A stretch of DNA of 38,718 bases from Flavobacteriaceae bacterium. Its GTDB lineage: Bacteria > Bacteroidota > Bacteroidia > Flavobacteriales > Flavobacteriaceae. The notes beneath the pieces are model-generated. The model made no database searches. It saw nothing but the letters and a program-made list of their open reading frames with translations, and was not told the origin of the DNA. Positions 16,745 through 25,076 of the stretch are shown one piece after another. The position numbers were made by a program, and so were the translations under genes. How positions within the stretch are numbered: the stretch's first letter is position 1; every line of letters begins with the position of its first letter. Location of the stretch: contig CANGUP010000008.1 in assembly GCA_947457105.1 (NCBI GenBank), positions 1 to 38,718 of the forward strand. The letters are read 5' to 3'.

Positions 16745-18043
16745 ATGGCATGTACAAGTTGTTCAACTTCTGATGGTGGCGCACCTAAGGGTTGTAAAAA
16801 TAATGGGACTTGCGGCACCGATAGCTGCAATAAATTAACCGTTTTTGATTGGTTGGGAAATATGAATTTACCAACTGGAGAAGCGCCTTTTGATTGTGTA
16901 GAAGTACGCTTTAAAAATGGTCGTAAAGAATTTTACAGAAATACTGAAAAACTTACCTTAAGTATTGGTGATATCGTTGCAACTGAAGCTTCGCCTGGTC
17001 ATGATATAGGAATTGTTACTCTTACAGGAGAATTGGTTAAAGTACAAATGAAGAAAAAAGGTGTTGACCATAAAAGTGTTGACATTACAAAAGTATACAG
17101 AAAAGCTTCTCAAAAAGATATCGATATTTGGAGTGAGGCTCGTGATAAAGAAGAACCTATGAAAGTGAAGGCAAGAGAAATTGCTATTGCTTTAAAATTG
17201 GAAATGAAGATTTCTGATATCGAATTTCAAGGTGATGGTTCAAAAGCTATTTTCTATTACACGGCAAATGATCGAGTAGATTTTCGTCAGTTGATTAAGG
17301 AGTTTGCACAAGTATTCAAAACGCGTATTGAAATGAAACAAGTTGGTTTTCGTCAAGAAGCATCGCGTCTTGGCGGAATTGGTTCTTGTGGTAGAGAGTT
17401 GTGTTGTTCAACTTGGTTAACTGATTTTAGAAGTGTGAATACATCGGCAGCACGATATCAACAATTGTCATTAAATCCTCAAAAATTAGCAGGACAATGT
17501 GGTAAATTAAAATGTTGTTTGAATTATGAATTGGACACTTATCTTGATGCATTAAAAGATTTTCCTGATTTTGAAACCAAATTATACACTGAAAAAGGTG
17601 ATGCTATTTGTCAAAAACAAGATATTTTTAAAGGATTGATGTGGTTTGCATACACCGATAATTTTGCCAATTGGCATGTTTTAAAAATTGATCAGGTTAA
17701 AGAAATAGTAGCTCAAAATAAAGAAAAAATACGTGTTTCTTCTCTTGAAGATTTTGCAATAGAAATTGTTGTTGAACAAGAAGCTAACTTCAATAATGCA
17801 ATGGGACAAGAAAGTTTAACTCGATTTGACCAACCAAAAAAGAGCAAGAATAAAAATAAAAACAGAAATAAAAATAAAGCTCAAAATCCAAACGGAAATC
17901 AAGGAGAAAAAACTGCTTCAAACCCTAACCCAAGACCAAATCAAGGGCAAAATACAAACGAGCGAAAGAGAAATGACGAAGGAAATCAAAAACCACAGAA
18001 TAAAAGACCTATAATCATTAAAAAGAATGAAGATAAAAAATAG
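16745..18043 (+). CDS. PSP1 domain protein, RicT (YaaT)-like
   Basis: About 432 residues. A Cys-rich N-terminus (MACTSCSTSDGG...CKNNGTCGTDSCNK) precedes the PSP1 domain (about 30-260). The C-terminal PSP1 signature is clear: IEMKQVGFRQEASRLGGIGSCGRELCC, CSTWL and LAGQCGKLKCCLNYE, the Cys residues that in Bacillus RicT help hold Fe-S clusters in the RicA/F/T complex affecting RNase Y. The last 70 residues are low-complexity and basic (Lys/Asn/Gln-rich), perhaps RNA-binding. ATG 16745 is chosen over TTG 16715. Its 3' end overlaps gldH by 17 bases, so the genes are coupled. Confidence 0.9.
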   Translation: MACTSCSTSDGGAPKGCKNNGTCGTDSCNKLTVFDWLGNMNLPTGEAPFDCVEVRFKNGRKEFYRNTEKLTLSIGDIVATEASPGHDIGIVTLTGELVKVQMKKKGVDHKSVDITKVYRKASQKDIDIWSEARDKEEPMKVKAREIAIALKLEMKISDIEFQGDGSKAIFYYTANDRVDFRQLIKEFAQVFKTRIEMKQVGFRQEASRLGGIGSCGRELCCSTWLTDFRSVNTSAARYQQLSLNPQKLAGQCGKLKCCLNYELDTYLDALKDFPDFETKLYTEKGDAICQKQDIFKGLMWFAYTDNFANWHVLKIDQVKEIVAQNKEKIRVSSLEDFAIEIVVEQEANFNNAMGQESLTRFDQPKKSKNKNKNRNKNKAQNPNGNQGEKTASNPNPRPNQGQNTNERKRNDEGNQKPQNKRPIIIKKNEDKK

Positions 18044-18512
18044 CATACTGTTTATTTTAGTAGCGTTTTTAGTTATTTCGTGCGATAAAAAACGTGTTTT
18101 CGACGAGTATAAATCTGTTGGAAACTCTTGGCATAAAGACAGCGTTGTGACATTCAAGTTACCTCAATTTGATAGTTCAAAAAAATACAACTTGTTTGTA
18201 AATGTTAGAGATAATAATGATTATCCGTTCAACAATTTGTTTTTAATTGTCGCATTAGAACAGCCTAATAAGAAAACATTAGTTGATACATTAGAATATC
18301 AGATGGCGAATCCGGATGGAACGCTTATGGGAGAAGGGTTTTCTGATGTAAAAGAAAGTAAACTTTTTTATAAAGACAAAGAAGAATTCAAGTTAAAAGG
18401 AGAATATAAAGTTCATATCAAGCAAGCGGTAAGGCAAACTGGAAAAGTAGCCGGAGTTGAAAACTTAAAAGGAATTACTGAAATAGGTTTTAGAGTAGAA
18501 TCTTTAGACTAG
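18027..18512 (+). CDS. gldH: Gliding motility lipoprotein GldH
   Basis: A 161-residue lipoprotein: signal sequence with lipobox VISC (lipidated Cys19), then DKKRVFDEYKSVGNSWHKDSVVTFKLP and the central YPFNNLFLIVALEQPN region typical of GldH. GldH is required for gliding and chitin use in F. johnsoniae and is thought to work with the T9SS/gliding apparatus. It starts inside the ricT-like gene (17-base overlap) and is followed 5 bases later by the penicillin-binding protein gene. This ricT-gldH-PBP order is one I associate with Flavobacteriia. Confidence 0.94.
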   Translation: MKIKNSILFILVAFLVISCDKKRVFDEYKSVGNSWHKDSVVTFKLPQFDSSKKYNLFVNVRDNNDYPFNNLFLIVALEQPNKKTLVDTLEYQMANPDGTLMGEGFSDVKESKLFYKDKEEFKLKGEYKVHIKQAVRQTGKVAGVENLKGITEIGFRVESLD

Positions 18513-18517
18513 AAATT

Positions 18518-20836
18518 ATGGCACAAAAAACTAATACTCAAAATAAAGGTCAAGTAAAAGACATAAAATATTATTCAAAAAAGTTTTGGAAATTATTTTT
18601 TTACACTCTTGGCGGACTTTTTCTTTTCTTTCTATTTGCTTCATGGGGCCTTTTTGGAAAGATGCCGTCATTTGAAGACTTAGAAAATCCAGATTCTAAC
18701 TTAGCTACCGAAATCATTTCTTCTGATGGAGTTACTTTAGGGAAATTTTACAACGAAAATAGAACCGCTATCAAGTACAAGGATTTGCCAAAATCATTAG
18801 TAGATGCACTGGTTTCAACTGAAGACGAACGTTTCTATGAACACTCTGGAATTGATGCAAGAAGGACTTTTGGTGCCGCATTAAAACTAGGAAAAGATGG
18901 TGGTGCGAGTACTATTACTCAACAATTAGCAAAAAATTTATTCCATGGTGAAGGTTCTAAATTTCTTCCTTTTAGAATCGTACAAAAAGCTAAAGAATGG
19001 ATTATTGCAATTCGTTTGGAAAGACAATATACTAAACAAGAAATTATTGCTTTATACTTAAATCAAGTTGATTTTGTTAATGGAGCTGTTGGAATTCGCT
19101 CGGCATCTAAAGTATATTTCAGTAAAGAACCTCGTGATTTAACTGTCGAAGAAAGTGCTTTATTGGTTGGGATGTTAACAAATCCATCAAGATTCAATCC
19201 AAATCGTTTTCCAGAAAGAGCTCTTAAAAGAAGAAATATTGTACTTGGTCAATTGGTTCGAAATAAACATCTAGAAGAATCTGCAAAGAAAATTTTAGAG
19301 AAAAAACCAATAAAATTAAATTTTCATCCTGAAAGTCATCTGGACGGAACAGCAACATATTTTAGAGAATATCTTCGTGATTACATGAAGAATTGGGTTA
19401 AAGAAAATAAGAAACCAGATGGAGAAGAATACGATATCTATGGTGACGGATTGAAGATTTACACTACTATTGATTCTAAAATTCAAGAACATGCAGAAGA
19501 AGCTGTATTGGCTCATATGAAGAATCTACAAGAAGAATTTTGGATTCAACAGAAAGGAAATAAAAATGCACCATTCGTCAATATTACCGATGCTGAAACA
19601 GATAAAATTATCAAACAAGCAATGAAAAACTCTGAAAGATGGAGAATTTTAAAAGCTGATGAAAAAACAGATGAGGAAATCATTGCCTCATTCAGTAAAA
19701 AAACCAAAATGACTGTATTTACATGGAAAGGTGAAAGAGATACCATTATGACTCCACTGGATTCTATTAGATATTACAAACACTTCTTGCAAGCTGGATT
19801 AATGTCTATGGAACCTCAAACAGGTCAAGTGAAAGCATGGGTTGGAGGAATAAATTATAAATATTTCCAATACGACCACGTTGGACAAGGAGCACGTCAA
19901 GTAGGTTCTACATTTAAACCATTCGTTTATGCAACAGCAATCGAACAATTAGGAATGTCTCCTTGCGACACTATAATTGACGGACCTTTTATGATAAGAA
20001 AAGGACGCCATCATGTAACCGAAGATTGGGAACCAAGAAATTCTGATCAAAAATACCGTGGAATGGTTACTTTGAAGAAAGCATTGGCAAATTCTATCAA
20101 CACTATTTCTGCTAAATTAATTGATAAAACCGGACCTGAAGCAGTTGTAGAATTAACCAAAAAATTGGGTGTTACAACAGAAATTCCTGTTCAACCAGCC
20201 ATTGCTCTTGGAGCAGTAGATATTACTGTTCAAGATATGGTTGCTGCTTATAGTACATTCGCAAATCAAGGGGTTTATATAAAACCTCAATTTATATCAA
20301 GAATTGAAGATAAAAATGGAGCTATCATTTACGAACCAGTTCCAGAGTCTCATGATGTTTTAAATAAAGATGTAGCTTTTGCAGTAATTAAACTTCTTGA
20401 AGGCGTTACTGAAGGTGGTTCTGGAGAACGACTTAGAACTGAAGGTGGCGGAAGTGGAGATAATCGTTGGACTGGTTATCCCTATATGTTTAAAAATCCA
20501 ATTGCTGGAAAAACAGGAACTACACAAAACCAATCTGATGGTTGGTTTATTGGAATGGTTCCAAACTTAGTAACTGGTGTTTGGGTTGGTTGTGAAGATC
20601 GTTCGGCTCGTTTCAAAAGCATCACTTATGGTCAAGGAGCTACAGCAGCTTTGCCTGTTTGGGGATACTTTATGGAAAAATGTTATGAAGATAAAGACCT
20701 CCAAATATCTACGGATGAATTTGAGCGACCTGATAATTTTGCTATAAAAGTAGATTGTTGGACAGCTCCAAAGCCTTCTGTAGCAATAGATTCAACAGAT
20801 ACAGAAGAACAAAACACTGACGAATTTGGTCTTTAA
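18518..20836 (+). CDS. Class A penicillin-binding protein (PBP1A-like)
   Basis: A 772-residue bifunctional peptidoglycan synthase. A short cytoplasmic tail and a membrane helix (about 24-48) precede the glycosyltransferase-51 domain, with catalytic EDERFYEHSGID (Glu102) and GGASTITQQLAKNLF. The transpeptidase domain has STFK (Ser464), SIN (526-528) and KTGT (665-668), all intact. The C-terminal tail is acidic and short. It polymerises and cross-links peptidoglycan in the periplasm. It lies 5 bases after gldH and shares its operon. scoA follows 31 bases downstream without a terminator. Confidence 0.96.
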   Translation: MAQKTNTQNKGQVKDIKYYSKKFWKLFFYTLGGLFLFFLFASWGLFGKMPSFEDLENPDSNLATEIISSDGVTLGKFYNENRTAIKYKDLPKSLVDALVSTEDERFYEHSGIDARRTFGAALKLGKDGGASTITQQLAKNLFHGEGSKFLPFRIVQKAKEWIIAIRLERQYTKQEIIALYLNQVDFVNGAVGIRSASKVYFSKEPRDLTVEESALLVGMLTNPSRFNPNRFPERALKRRNIVLGQLVRNKHLEESAKKILEKKPIKLNFHPESHLDGTATYFREYLRDYMKNWVKENKKPDGEEYDIYGDGLKIYTTIDSKIQEHAEEAVLAHMKNLQEEFWIQQKGNKNAPFVNITDAETDKIIKQAMKNSERWRILKADEKTDEEIIASFSKKTKMTVFTWKGERDTIMTPLDSIRYYKHFLQAGLMSMEPQTGQVKAWVGGINYKYFQYDHVGQGARQVGSTFKPFVYATAIEQLGMSPCDTIIDGPFMIRKGRHHVTEDWEPRNSDQKYRGMVTLKKALANSINTISAKLIDKTGPEAVVELTKKLGVTTEIPVQPAIALGAVDITVQDMVAAYSTFANQGVYIKPQFISRIEDKNGAIIYEPVPESHDVLNKDVAFAVIKLLEGVTEGGSGERLRTEGGGSGDNRWTGYPYMFKNPIAGKTGTTQNQSDGWFIGMVPNLVTGVWVGCEDRSARFKSITYGQGATAALPVWGYFMEKCYEDKDLQISTDEFERPDNFAIKVDCWTAPKPSVAIDSTDTEEQNTDEFGL

Positions 20837-20867
20837 AATTTAAAAAATAAAATTCATAGTTAAAATT

Positions 20868-21569
20868 ATGATTAATAAAAAAGTAAATTCAGTTCAAGAC
20901 GCACTTCAAGGCATTCAAGACAATATGACTATTATGTTAGGCGGTTTTGGATTATGTGGTATACCTGAAAATTCAATTGCAGAGTTGGTTAAAAAAGGAA
21001 CAAAAAATTTAACCTGTATTTCCAATAATGCTGGGGTGGACGATTTCGGTTTGGGATTATTATTACAACAAAAACAAATCAAAAAAATGATTTCGTCCTA
21101 TGTTGGAGAGAATGCTGAATTTGAACGTCAAATGCTTTCAGGTGAGTTAGAAGTTGAGTTAATTCCACAAGGAACTCTTGCCGAACGTTGTCGTGCAGCT
21201 CAAGCCGGAATTCCTGCTTTCTTTACTCCTGCAGGTTATGGAACCGAAGTTGCTATTGGTAAAGAAGTTCGTGAATTCAATGGAAAAATGCACGTAATGG
21301 AACACGCTTTCAAAGCCGATTTTTCTATTGTAAAAGCATGGAAAGGTGATGAAGCCGGAAACTTAATATTCAAAGGAACAGCAAGAAATTTCAATCCATC
21401 AATGTGTGGCGCAGGAAAAATAACCATTGCCGAAGTTGAAGAATTATTACCAGCAGGAAGCTTAAATCCTAATGAAATTCACATTCCAGGAATATTAATT
21501 CAAAGAATCTTCCAAGGCAAAAAATTTGAAAAAAGAATTGAGCAACGTACCACTCGAAGCAAAATGTAA
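20868..21569 (+). CDS. scoA: Succinyl-CoA:3-ketoacid CoA-transferase subunit A
   Basis: A 233-residue alpha subunit of a class I CoA-transferase: [22 protein letters not shown] (the glycine-rich CoA-binding segment), [49 protein letters not shown] and [17 protein letters not shown]. With subunit B it moves CoA from succinyl-CoA to acetoacetate, linking ketone/branched-chain amino acid breakdown to the TCA cycle. Subunit B (22046) is not adjacent as usual; a four-helix-bundle gene flanked by repeats separates them by 476 bases. Confidence 0.95.
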   Translation: MINKKVNSVQDALQGIQDNMTIMLGGFGLCGIPENSIAELVKKGTKNLTCISNNAGVDDFGLGLLLQQKQIKKMISSYVGENAEFERQMLSGELEVELIPQGTLAERCRAAQAGIPAFFTPAGYGTEVAIGKEVREFNGKMHVMEHAFKADFSIVKAWKGDEAGNLIFKGTARNFNPSMCGAGKITIAEVEELLPAGSLNPNEIHIPGILIQRIFQGKKFEKRIEQRTTRSKM

Positions 21570-21599
21570 CAATTAATCAATTTTATAATGTAGCAATTA
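21568..21599 (+). repeat. Direct repeat, left copy, flanking the S23-type gene
   Basis: AACAATTAATCAAT, then 8 extra bases, then GTAGCAATTA. The right copy at 21947-21970 is the same two blocks (AACAATTAATCAAT, GCAGCAATTA) without the 8 bases. The left copy begins inside the scoA stop codon. Confidence 0.6.
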
Positions 21600-21943
21600 T
21601 GGAAGAAAATGTAATACTTAATAAATCTATTGATTTTAGCCTAGAAATTATAACTTTTTGTGAATTATTAGAAGAAAAAAGAAAATATGTAATTGCAAAT
21701 CAATTACTAAAGTCTGGCACAAGTATTGGAGCAAATATTCATGAAGCGCAAAATGCTGAAAGTAGAACTGACTTCATTCATAAAATGAAAATTGCTGCAA
21801 AAGAAATTGAGGAAACAAAGTATTGGCTTTTATTATGTGAAAGAGCTAAATCATATCCTTTTAATGAAGATTTAAAAGAACAATTAAGAGTAATTTCGTT
21901 AATTGTTTATAAGATTATTTCATCAAGTAAATCAAATAAATAA
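21599..21943 (+). CDS. Four-helix-bundle protein, S23 / 23S rRNA intervening-sequence family
   Basis: A 114-residue, wholly alpha-helical protein. The family's hallmark middle LLKSGTSIGANIHEAQNAES (about 39-58) is followed by DFIHKMKIAAKEIEETKYWLLL. Such proteins are encoded within intervening sequences of some 23S rRNAs and, in Bacteroidota, as solitary mobile-looking genes; they form pentameric bundles and have no firm function. Here it stands between two genes of one enzyme, bounded by direct repeats, which looks like insertion of a small cassette. It is in the same orientation as the operon, so it should be transcribed with it. Confidence 0.9.
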   Translation: MEENVILNKSIDFSLEIITFCELLEEKRKYVIANQLLKSGTSIGANIHEAQNAESRTDFIHKMKIAAKEIEETKYWLLLCERAKSYPFNEDLKEQLRVISLIVYKIISSSKSNK

Positions 21944-22045
21944 TATAACAATTAATCAATGCAGCAATTAAATAATTTACAGATTGATGCATTGGTAAAT
22001 TAATCAATTGTTACATTTTCACATTAATTAATTTTCACATTAACT
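21944..22045 (+). repeat. A/T-rich repeat tract after the S23-type gene, with right direct-repeat copy
   Basis: Holds the right copy of the flanking direct repeat (21947-21970), further TTAATCAATTGTTA-type blocks that are inverted versions of it, and two tandem copies of TTTTCACATTAA before the scoB ATG. No coding potential. Probably part of the inserted unit or its scar. Confidence 0.55.
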
Positions 22046-22702
22046 ATGTTAGATAAAAACGATATAGCAAAAAGAATAGCTAAAGAAGTAAAAGATGGCT
22101 ATTATGTAAACTTAGGAATTGGTATTCCAACATTGGTTGCGAATTATGTTCGCACTGATATTTCTGTAGAATTTCAAAGTGAAAATGGCGTTCTCGGAAT
22201 GGGACCATTTCCATTTGAAGGCGAAGAAGATGCCGATTTAATCAACGCTGGAAAACAAACAATCACAACATTACCTGGAGCAAGTTTCTTCGATTCAGCT
22301 TTTAGTTTCGGAATGATACGTGGTCAACATGTAGATTTAACTATACTTGGCGCCATGGAAGTTTCAGAAAATGGTGATATTGCGAACTGGAAAATCCCAG
22401 GAAAAATGGTAAAAGGAATGGGTGGCGCAATGGATTTAGTAGCTTCCGCAGATAATATTATCGTTGCTATGATGCACGTTAATAAAGCTGGCGAAAGTAA
22501 AATTTTAAAACGTTGTACTTTGCCTTTAACTGGTGTTGGCTGTGTAAAAAAAGTAGTTACTGAATTAGCCGTTTTAGAAATCACTCCAAAAGGTTTCAAA
22601 TTATTAGAACGCGCACCAGGAGTTTCTGTTGAACATATCATTGCATCAACCGAAGCTGATTTAATTATTGAAGGTGATATTCCTGAAATGGTTATTGATT
22701 AG
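22046..22702 (+). CDS. scoB: Succinyl-CoA:3-ketoacid CoA-transferase subunit B
   Basis: A 218-residue beta subunit: DGYYVNLGIGIPTLVANYV, then the active-site stretch FQSENGVLGMGPFP, where the Glu of SENG forms the enzyme-CoA thioester. GGAMDLVASADNIIVAMMHVNKAGESKIL and CTLPLTGVGCVKKVVTELAVLE follow. Length and motifs are intact, so the enzyme should still assemble despite the gene inserted between scoA and scoB. The gene ends just before a large palindromic repeat (22710-22776). Confidence 0.95.
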   Translation: MLDKNDIAKRIAKEVKDGYYVNLGIGIPTLVANYVRTDISVEFQSENGVLGMGPFPFEGEEDADLINAGKQTITTLPGASFFDSAFSFGMIRGQHVDLTILGAMEVSENGDIANWKIPGKMVKGMGGAMDLVASADNIIVAMMHVNKAGESKILKRCTLPLTGVGCVKKVVTELAVLEITPKGFKLLERAPGVSVEHIIASTEADLIIEGDIPEMVID

Positions 22703-22709
22703 TTATTTA

Positions 22710-22776
22710 TCATTCCGACAAAGGAGGAATCTTATCCAGTTAATCAGATTATGTGATTTCTCCTTCGTCGAAATGA
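22710..22776. repeat. Long imperfect palindromic repeat (REP-like)
   Basis: Two 22-base arms (22710-22731 and 22755-22776; ends TCATTCCGAC and GTCGAAATGA) pair with three non-Watson-Crick positions around a 23-base loop. The loop itself contains the small palindrome TAATCAGATTA. It fills the gap between the convergent scoB gene and the next minus-strand gene and may terminate both. I recall closely related 'TTTCGACGAAGGAG' repeats as very common in Flavobacterium genomes. Confidence 0.75.
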
Positions 22777-22785
22777 CATACTATA

Positions 22786-23181
22786 TTACTTCTTAGTAGC
22801 AAAATACTCTAATAAAACTTCGTTGGCATTTCCAAATGTTGGAAATTGTTCTACAACACTCACAGCTCGTTTTTTATTCAATTTATAAGTCAAATCAAAT
22901 TCTGTAGTGAACAAAATTGCGCTTAAGAAAGGATTATTTATAAATTCCAACAATCTATTAAACGTCTTATCAATGGAATGAATTTCAATAATTTCTTCCT
23001 GCTGAAATTTGAATTTCAATTCTAATAGTAAAACATTTTCATCAATTACTGGACGAACGTAAATATTCATCAATTCGGCATTTCCGATAGTTTTTGCTAA
23101 GGTTAATTTGGCAAAAGTTCCATCATCCAAACTTGATTTAACTTTGGTATAAAATTCTGAAAATGTTTCTTTAAAAGGCAT
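22786..23181 (-). CDS. Conserved hypothetical protein
   Basis: About 131 residues, mixed alpha/beta, with no signal peptide, membrane segment or Cys. It begins MPFKETFSEFYTKVKSSLDD and contains KLTLAKTIGNAELMNIYVRPV and a late FDLTYKLNKKRAV. I do not recognise a characterised family; similar small proteins occur in Flavobacteriaceae. An in-frame GTG at 23202 would extend it by 7 residues but lies inside the hairpin repeat at 23196-23244, so ATG 23181 is preferred. It lies downstream of fumarase on the same strand, separated by that repeat. Confidence 0.75.
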   Translation of the reverse strand: MPFKETFSEFYTKVKSSLDDGTFAKLTLAKTIGNAELMNIYVRPVIDENVLLLELKFKFQQEEIIEIHSIDKTFNRLLEFINNPFLSAILFTTEFDLTYKLNKKRAVSVVEQFPTFGNANEVLLEYFATKK

Positions 23182-23195
23182 CTGATTGATTTTGA

Positions 23196-23244
23196 TAGCC
23201 ACAGATTCACAGATTAATTATAGTAATCTGTGAATCTGTGGCTA
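23196..23244. repeat. Perfect 21-bp inverted repeat with 7-nt loop
   Basis: Arms at 23196-23216 and 23224-23244 are exact complements (starting TAGCCACAGATTCACAG) around ATTATAG. It is 7 bases beyond the fumarase stop codon and abuts the next gene, so it may end or stabilise the fumarase transcript. The AGCCACAGATT sequence is one I remember as a common dispersed repeat of Flavobacteria. Confidence 0.75.
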
Positions 23245-23251
23245 ATTATTT

Positions 23252-24853
23252 TTATAAGTTAGCAAAGAAATCATTTCCTTTATCATCAGTGATAATAAAA
23301 GCTGGGAAATCTTTTACTGTAATTTTTCTAACGGCTTCCATTCCGAGTTCTTCAAAGTCTACAACCTCAACTTTTAGGATATTATCTTGAGCTAAAATCG
23401 CCGCTGGTCCACCAATTGAGCCTAAATAAAATCCTCCATAAGTTTTACAAGCTTCCATTACTTCTTTAGTTCTATTTCCTTTAGCAAGCATAATCATACT
23501 TCCGCCAGCATTTTGGAACTCTTCTACATAAACATCCATTCGTCCTGCAGTTGTTGGTCCGAAACTTCCTGATGGCATTCCGTCTGGAGTTTTTGCTGGT
23601 CCAGCATAATATACAGGATGGTTTTTGAAATAGTCTGGCATTGGTTTTCCTGCATCCAATAATTCTTTAATTTTTGCATGAGCAATATCTCTAGCAACAA
23701 TTAAAGTTCCGTTTAATTTCAAACGTGTTTTAATTGGATATTTAGATAATTCAGCTAAAATTTCTGCCATTGGACGATTCAAATCAACTTCAACTGCTGC
23801 TTCTAAGTGAGGTGGAACAACTGGTAAAAATTGTTGCGGATTTACCTCTAATTGTTCTAAGAAAACTCCGTCTTTTGTAATCTTTCCTTTGATATTTCTA
23901 TCAGCAGAACATGAAACTCCTAATCCAACCGGACAAGAAGCAGCATGACGTGGCAAACGAATTACACGAACATCATGCGCAAAATATTTTCCTCCAAATT
24001 GTGCTCCAATGGCACTTTCTTGACAATATTGTAATACTTTTTGTTCCCATTCTAAATCACGAAAAGCTTGACCAGCCATGTTTCCGGTAGTTGGAAGATG
24101 GTCAAAATATCCTGCAGAAGCTTTTTTAACAGCTGCTAAATTTGCCTCGGCAGAAGTTCCACCAATGACTAAAGCTAAATGATATGGCGGACAAGCAGAA
24201 GTTCCTAAGTCTTTAATTTTTTCTCGAACAAACTCTTCCATTGATTTTTCGTTCAATAGTGATTTTGTTTTTTGATATAAGAATGTTTTGTTCGCAGAAC
24301 CACCACCTTTTGTTAAAAACAAAAACTCATACGAAGCTCCTTTTTTAGCATAAATATCAATTTGTGCTGGCAAATTCGAACCTGAATTTTTCTCCTCAAA
24401 CATCGAAATCGGAACAATTTGTGAGTAACGAAGGTTCTTGTTTTGAAACGTATTGAAAATTCCTCTCGATAACCATTCGGCATCATCAACTCCAGTGTAA
24501 ATATTTTCGCCTTTTTTAGCCATAACAATTGCAGTTCCGGTGTCTTGGCAAGATGGTAATTGACCTTCAACGGCTACAGATGCGTTTTGCAATAAATTAT
24601 AAGCTACAAATCGATCATTATCTGTTGCTTCTGGATCAGTTAAAATATTGTTTAGCTTTTGTAAATGCGCAGTTCGCAACATAAATGAAACATCGTTCAT
24701 GGCTTCTTGCGCCATCAATTCTAATGCTTTTGGATCAACAGTTAGAATTTCTCTGTCGCCAAATTGCTCAACTTTTACGTAGTCAGAAGTAAGTTTTTTG
24801 TATTGCGTATCGTCTTTTAATATCGGATACGGATCTTGATATATAAAGTCCAT
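23252..24853 (-). CDS. fumA: Class I (iron-sulfur) fumarate hydratase
   Basis: A 533-residue fumarase of the single-chain, O2-sensitive [4Fe-4S] type, interconverting fumarate and malate in the TCA cycle. Cluster cysteines are seen in [24 protein letters not shown] and [14 protein letters not shown]. The C-terminal beta domain has [16 protein letters not shown] and [11 protein letters not shown]. The frame is open for 25 more codons upstream, but ATG 24853 ([21 protein letters not shown]) matches the family's N-terminus. An Fe-S fumarase fits an iron-hungry organism. The gene name is by analogy with enterobacterial FumA/B. Confidence 0.93.
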   Translation of the reverse strand: MDFIYQDPYPILKDDTQYKKLTSDYVKVEQFGDREILTVDPKALELMAQEAMNDVSFMLRTAHLQKLNNILTDPEATDNDRFVAYNLLQNASVAVEGQLPSCQDTGTAIVMAKKGENIYTGVDDAEWLSRGIFNTFQNKNLRYSQIVPISMFEEKNSGSNLPAQIDIYAKKGASYEFLFLTKGGGSANKTFLYQKTKSLLNEKSMEEFVREKIKDLGTSACPPYHLALVIGGTSAEANLAAVKKASAGYFDHLPTTGNMAGQAFRDLEWEQKVLQYCQESAIGAQFGGKYFAHDVRVIRLPRHAASCPVGLGVSCSADRNIKGKITKDGVFLEQLEVNPQQFLPVVPPHLEAAVEVDLNRPMAEILAELSKYPIKTRLKLNGTLIVARDIAHAKIKELLDAGKPMPDYFKNHPVYYAGPAKTPDGMPSGSFGPTTAGRMDVYVEEFQNAGGSMIMLAKGNRTKEVMEACKTYGGFYLGSIGGPAAILAQDNILKVEVVDFEELGMEAVRKITVKDFPAFIITDDKGNDFFANL

Positions 24854-24896
24854 TGTTAAATATTTTTGAAATGTAAAGTTACGGAATAATGACGAT

Positions 24897-25064
24897 TTAT
24901 TTAAAAGAATAAAAGAGAATAAATCCAAGAATTATTACAACTATCAATCCTAAAATTGAATTATCATTTTTTGCAACTTCATCAATTGATTTTTTTCCTC
25001 CATAATAAATCCACATGGAAATATTTCCCACAAAGTGATTTATTAATTTATTGAATAAATTCAT
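24897..25064 (-). CDS. 55-residue single-pass membrane protein
   Basis: A short open frame whose protein starts [23 protein letters not shown], continues with [14 protein letters not shown], and ends in a membrane helix (about 34-53, [19 protein letters not shown]). It fits tightly between its neighbours: 12 bases after the SpmA/B-like gene and 43 bases before fumarase, same strand. I recall similar WxxYGGKKS...KDN(S/Q)xLG small proteins in Bacteroidota, which supports a real gene, but no function is known. Confidence 0.68.
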   Translation of the reverse strand: MNLFNKLINHFVGNISMWIYYGGKKSIDEVAKNDNSILGLIVVIILGFILFYSFK

Positions 25065-25076
25065 TGGATACCTATT

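Noticed and set aside
17826..17880. Simple AAAATAAAAAC-like tandem repeats as a CRISPR or VNTR
   Set aside because: Irregular, A-rich coding low complexity; no spacer/repeat structure.
17826..18014. Lys-rich alternative frame in the ricT-like gene's 3' end
   Set aside because: Arises from the low-complexity AAAATAAAAA-type tail of that gene in another frame.
23182..23202. GTG start extending the unknown protein by 7 residues
   Set aside because: It lies inside the 21-bp hairpin repeat; ATG 23181 is cleaner.
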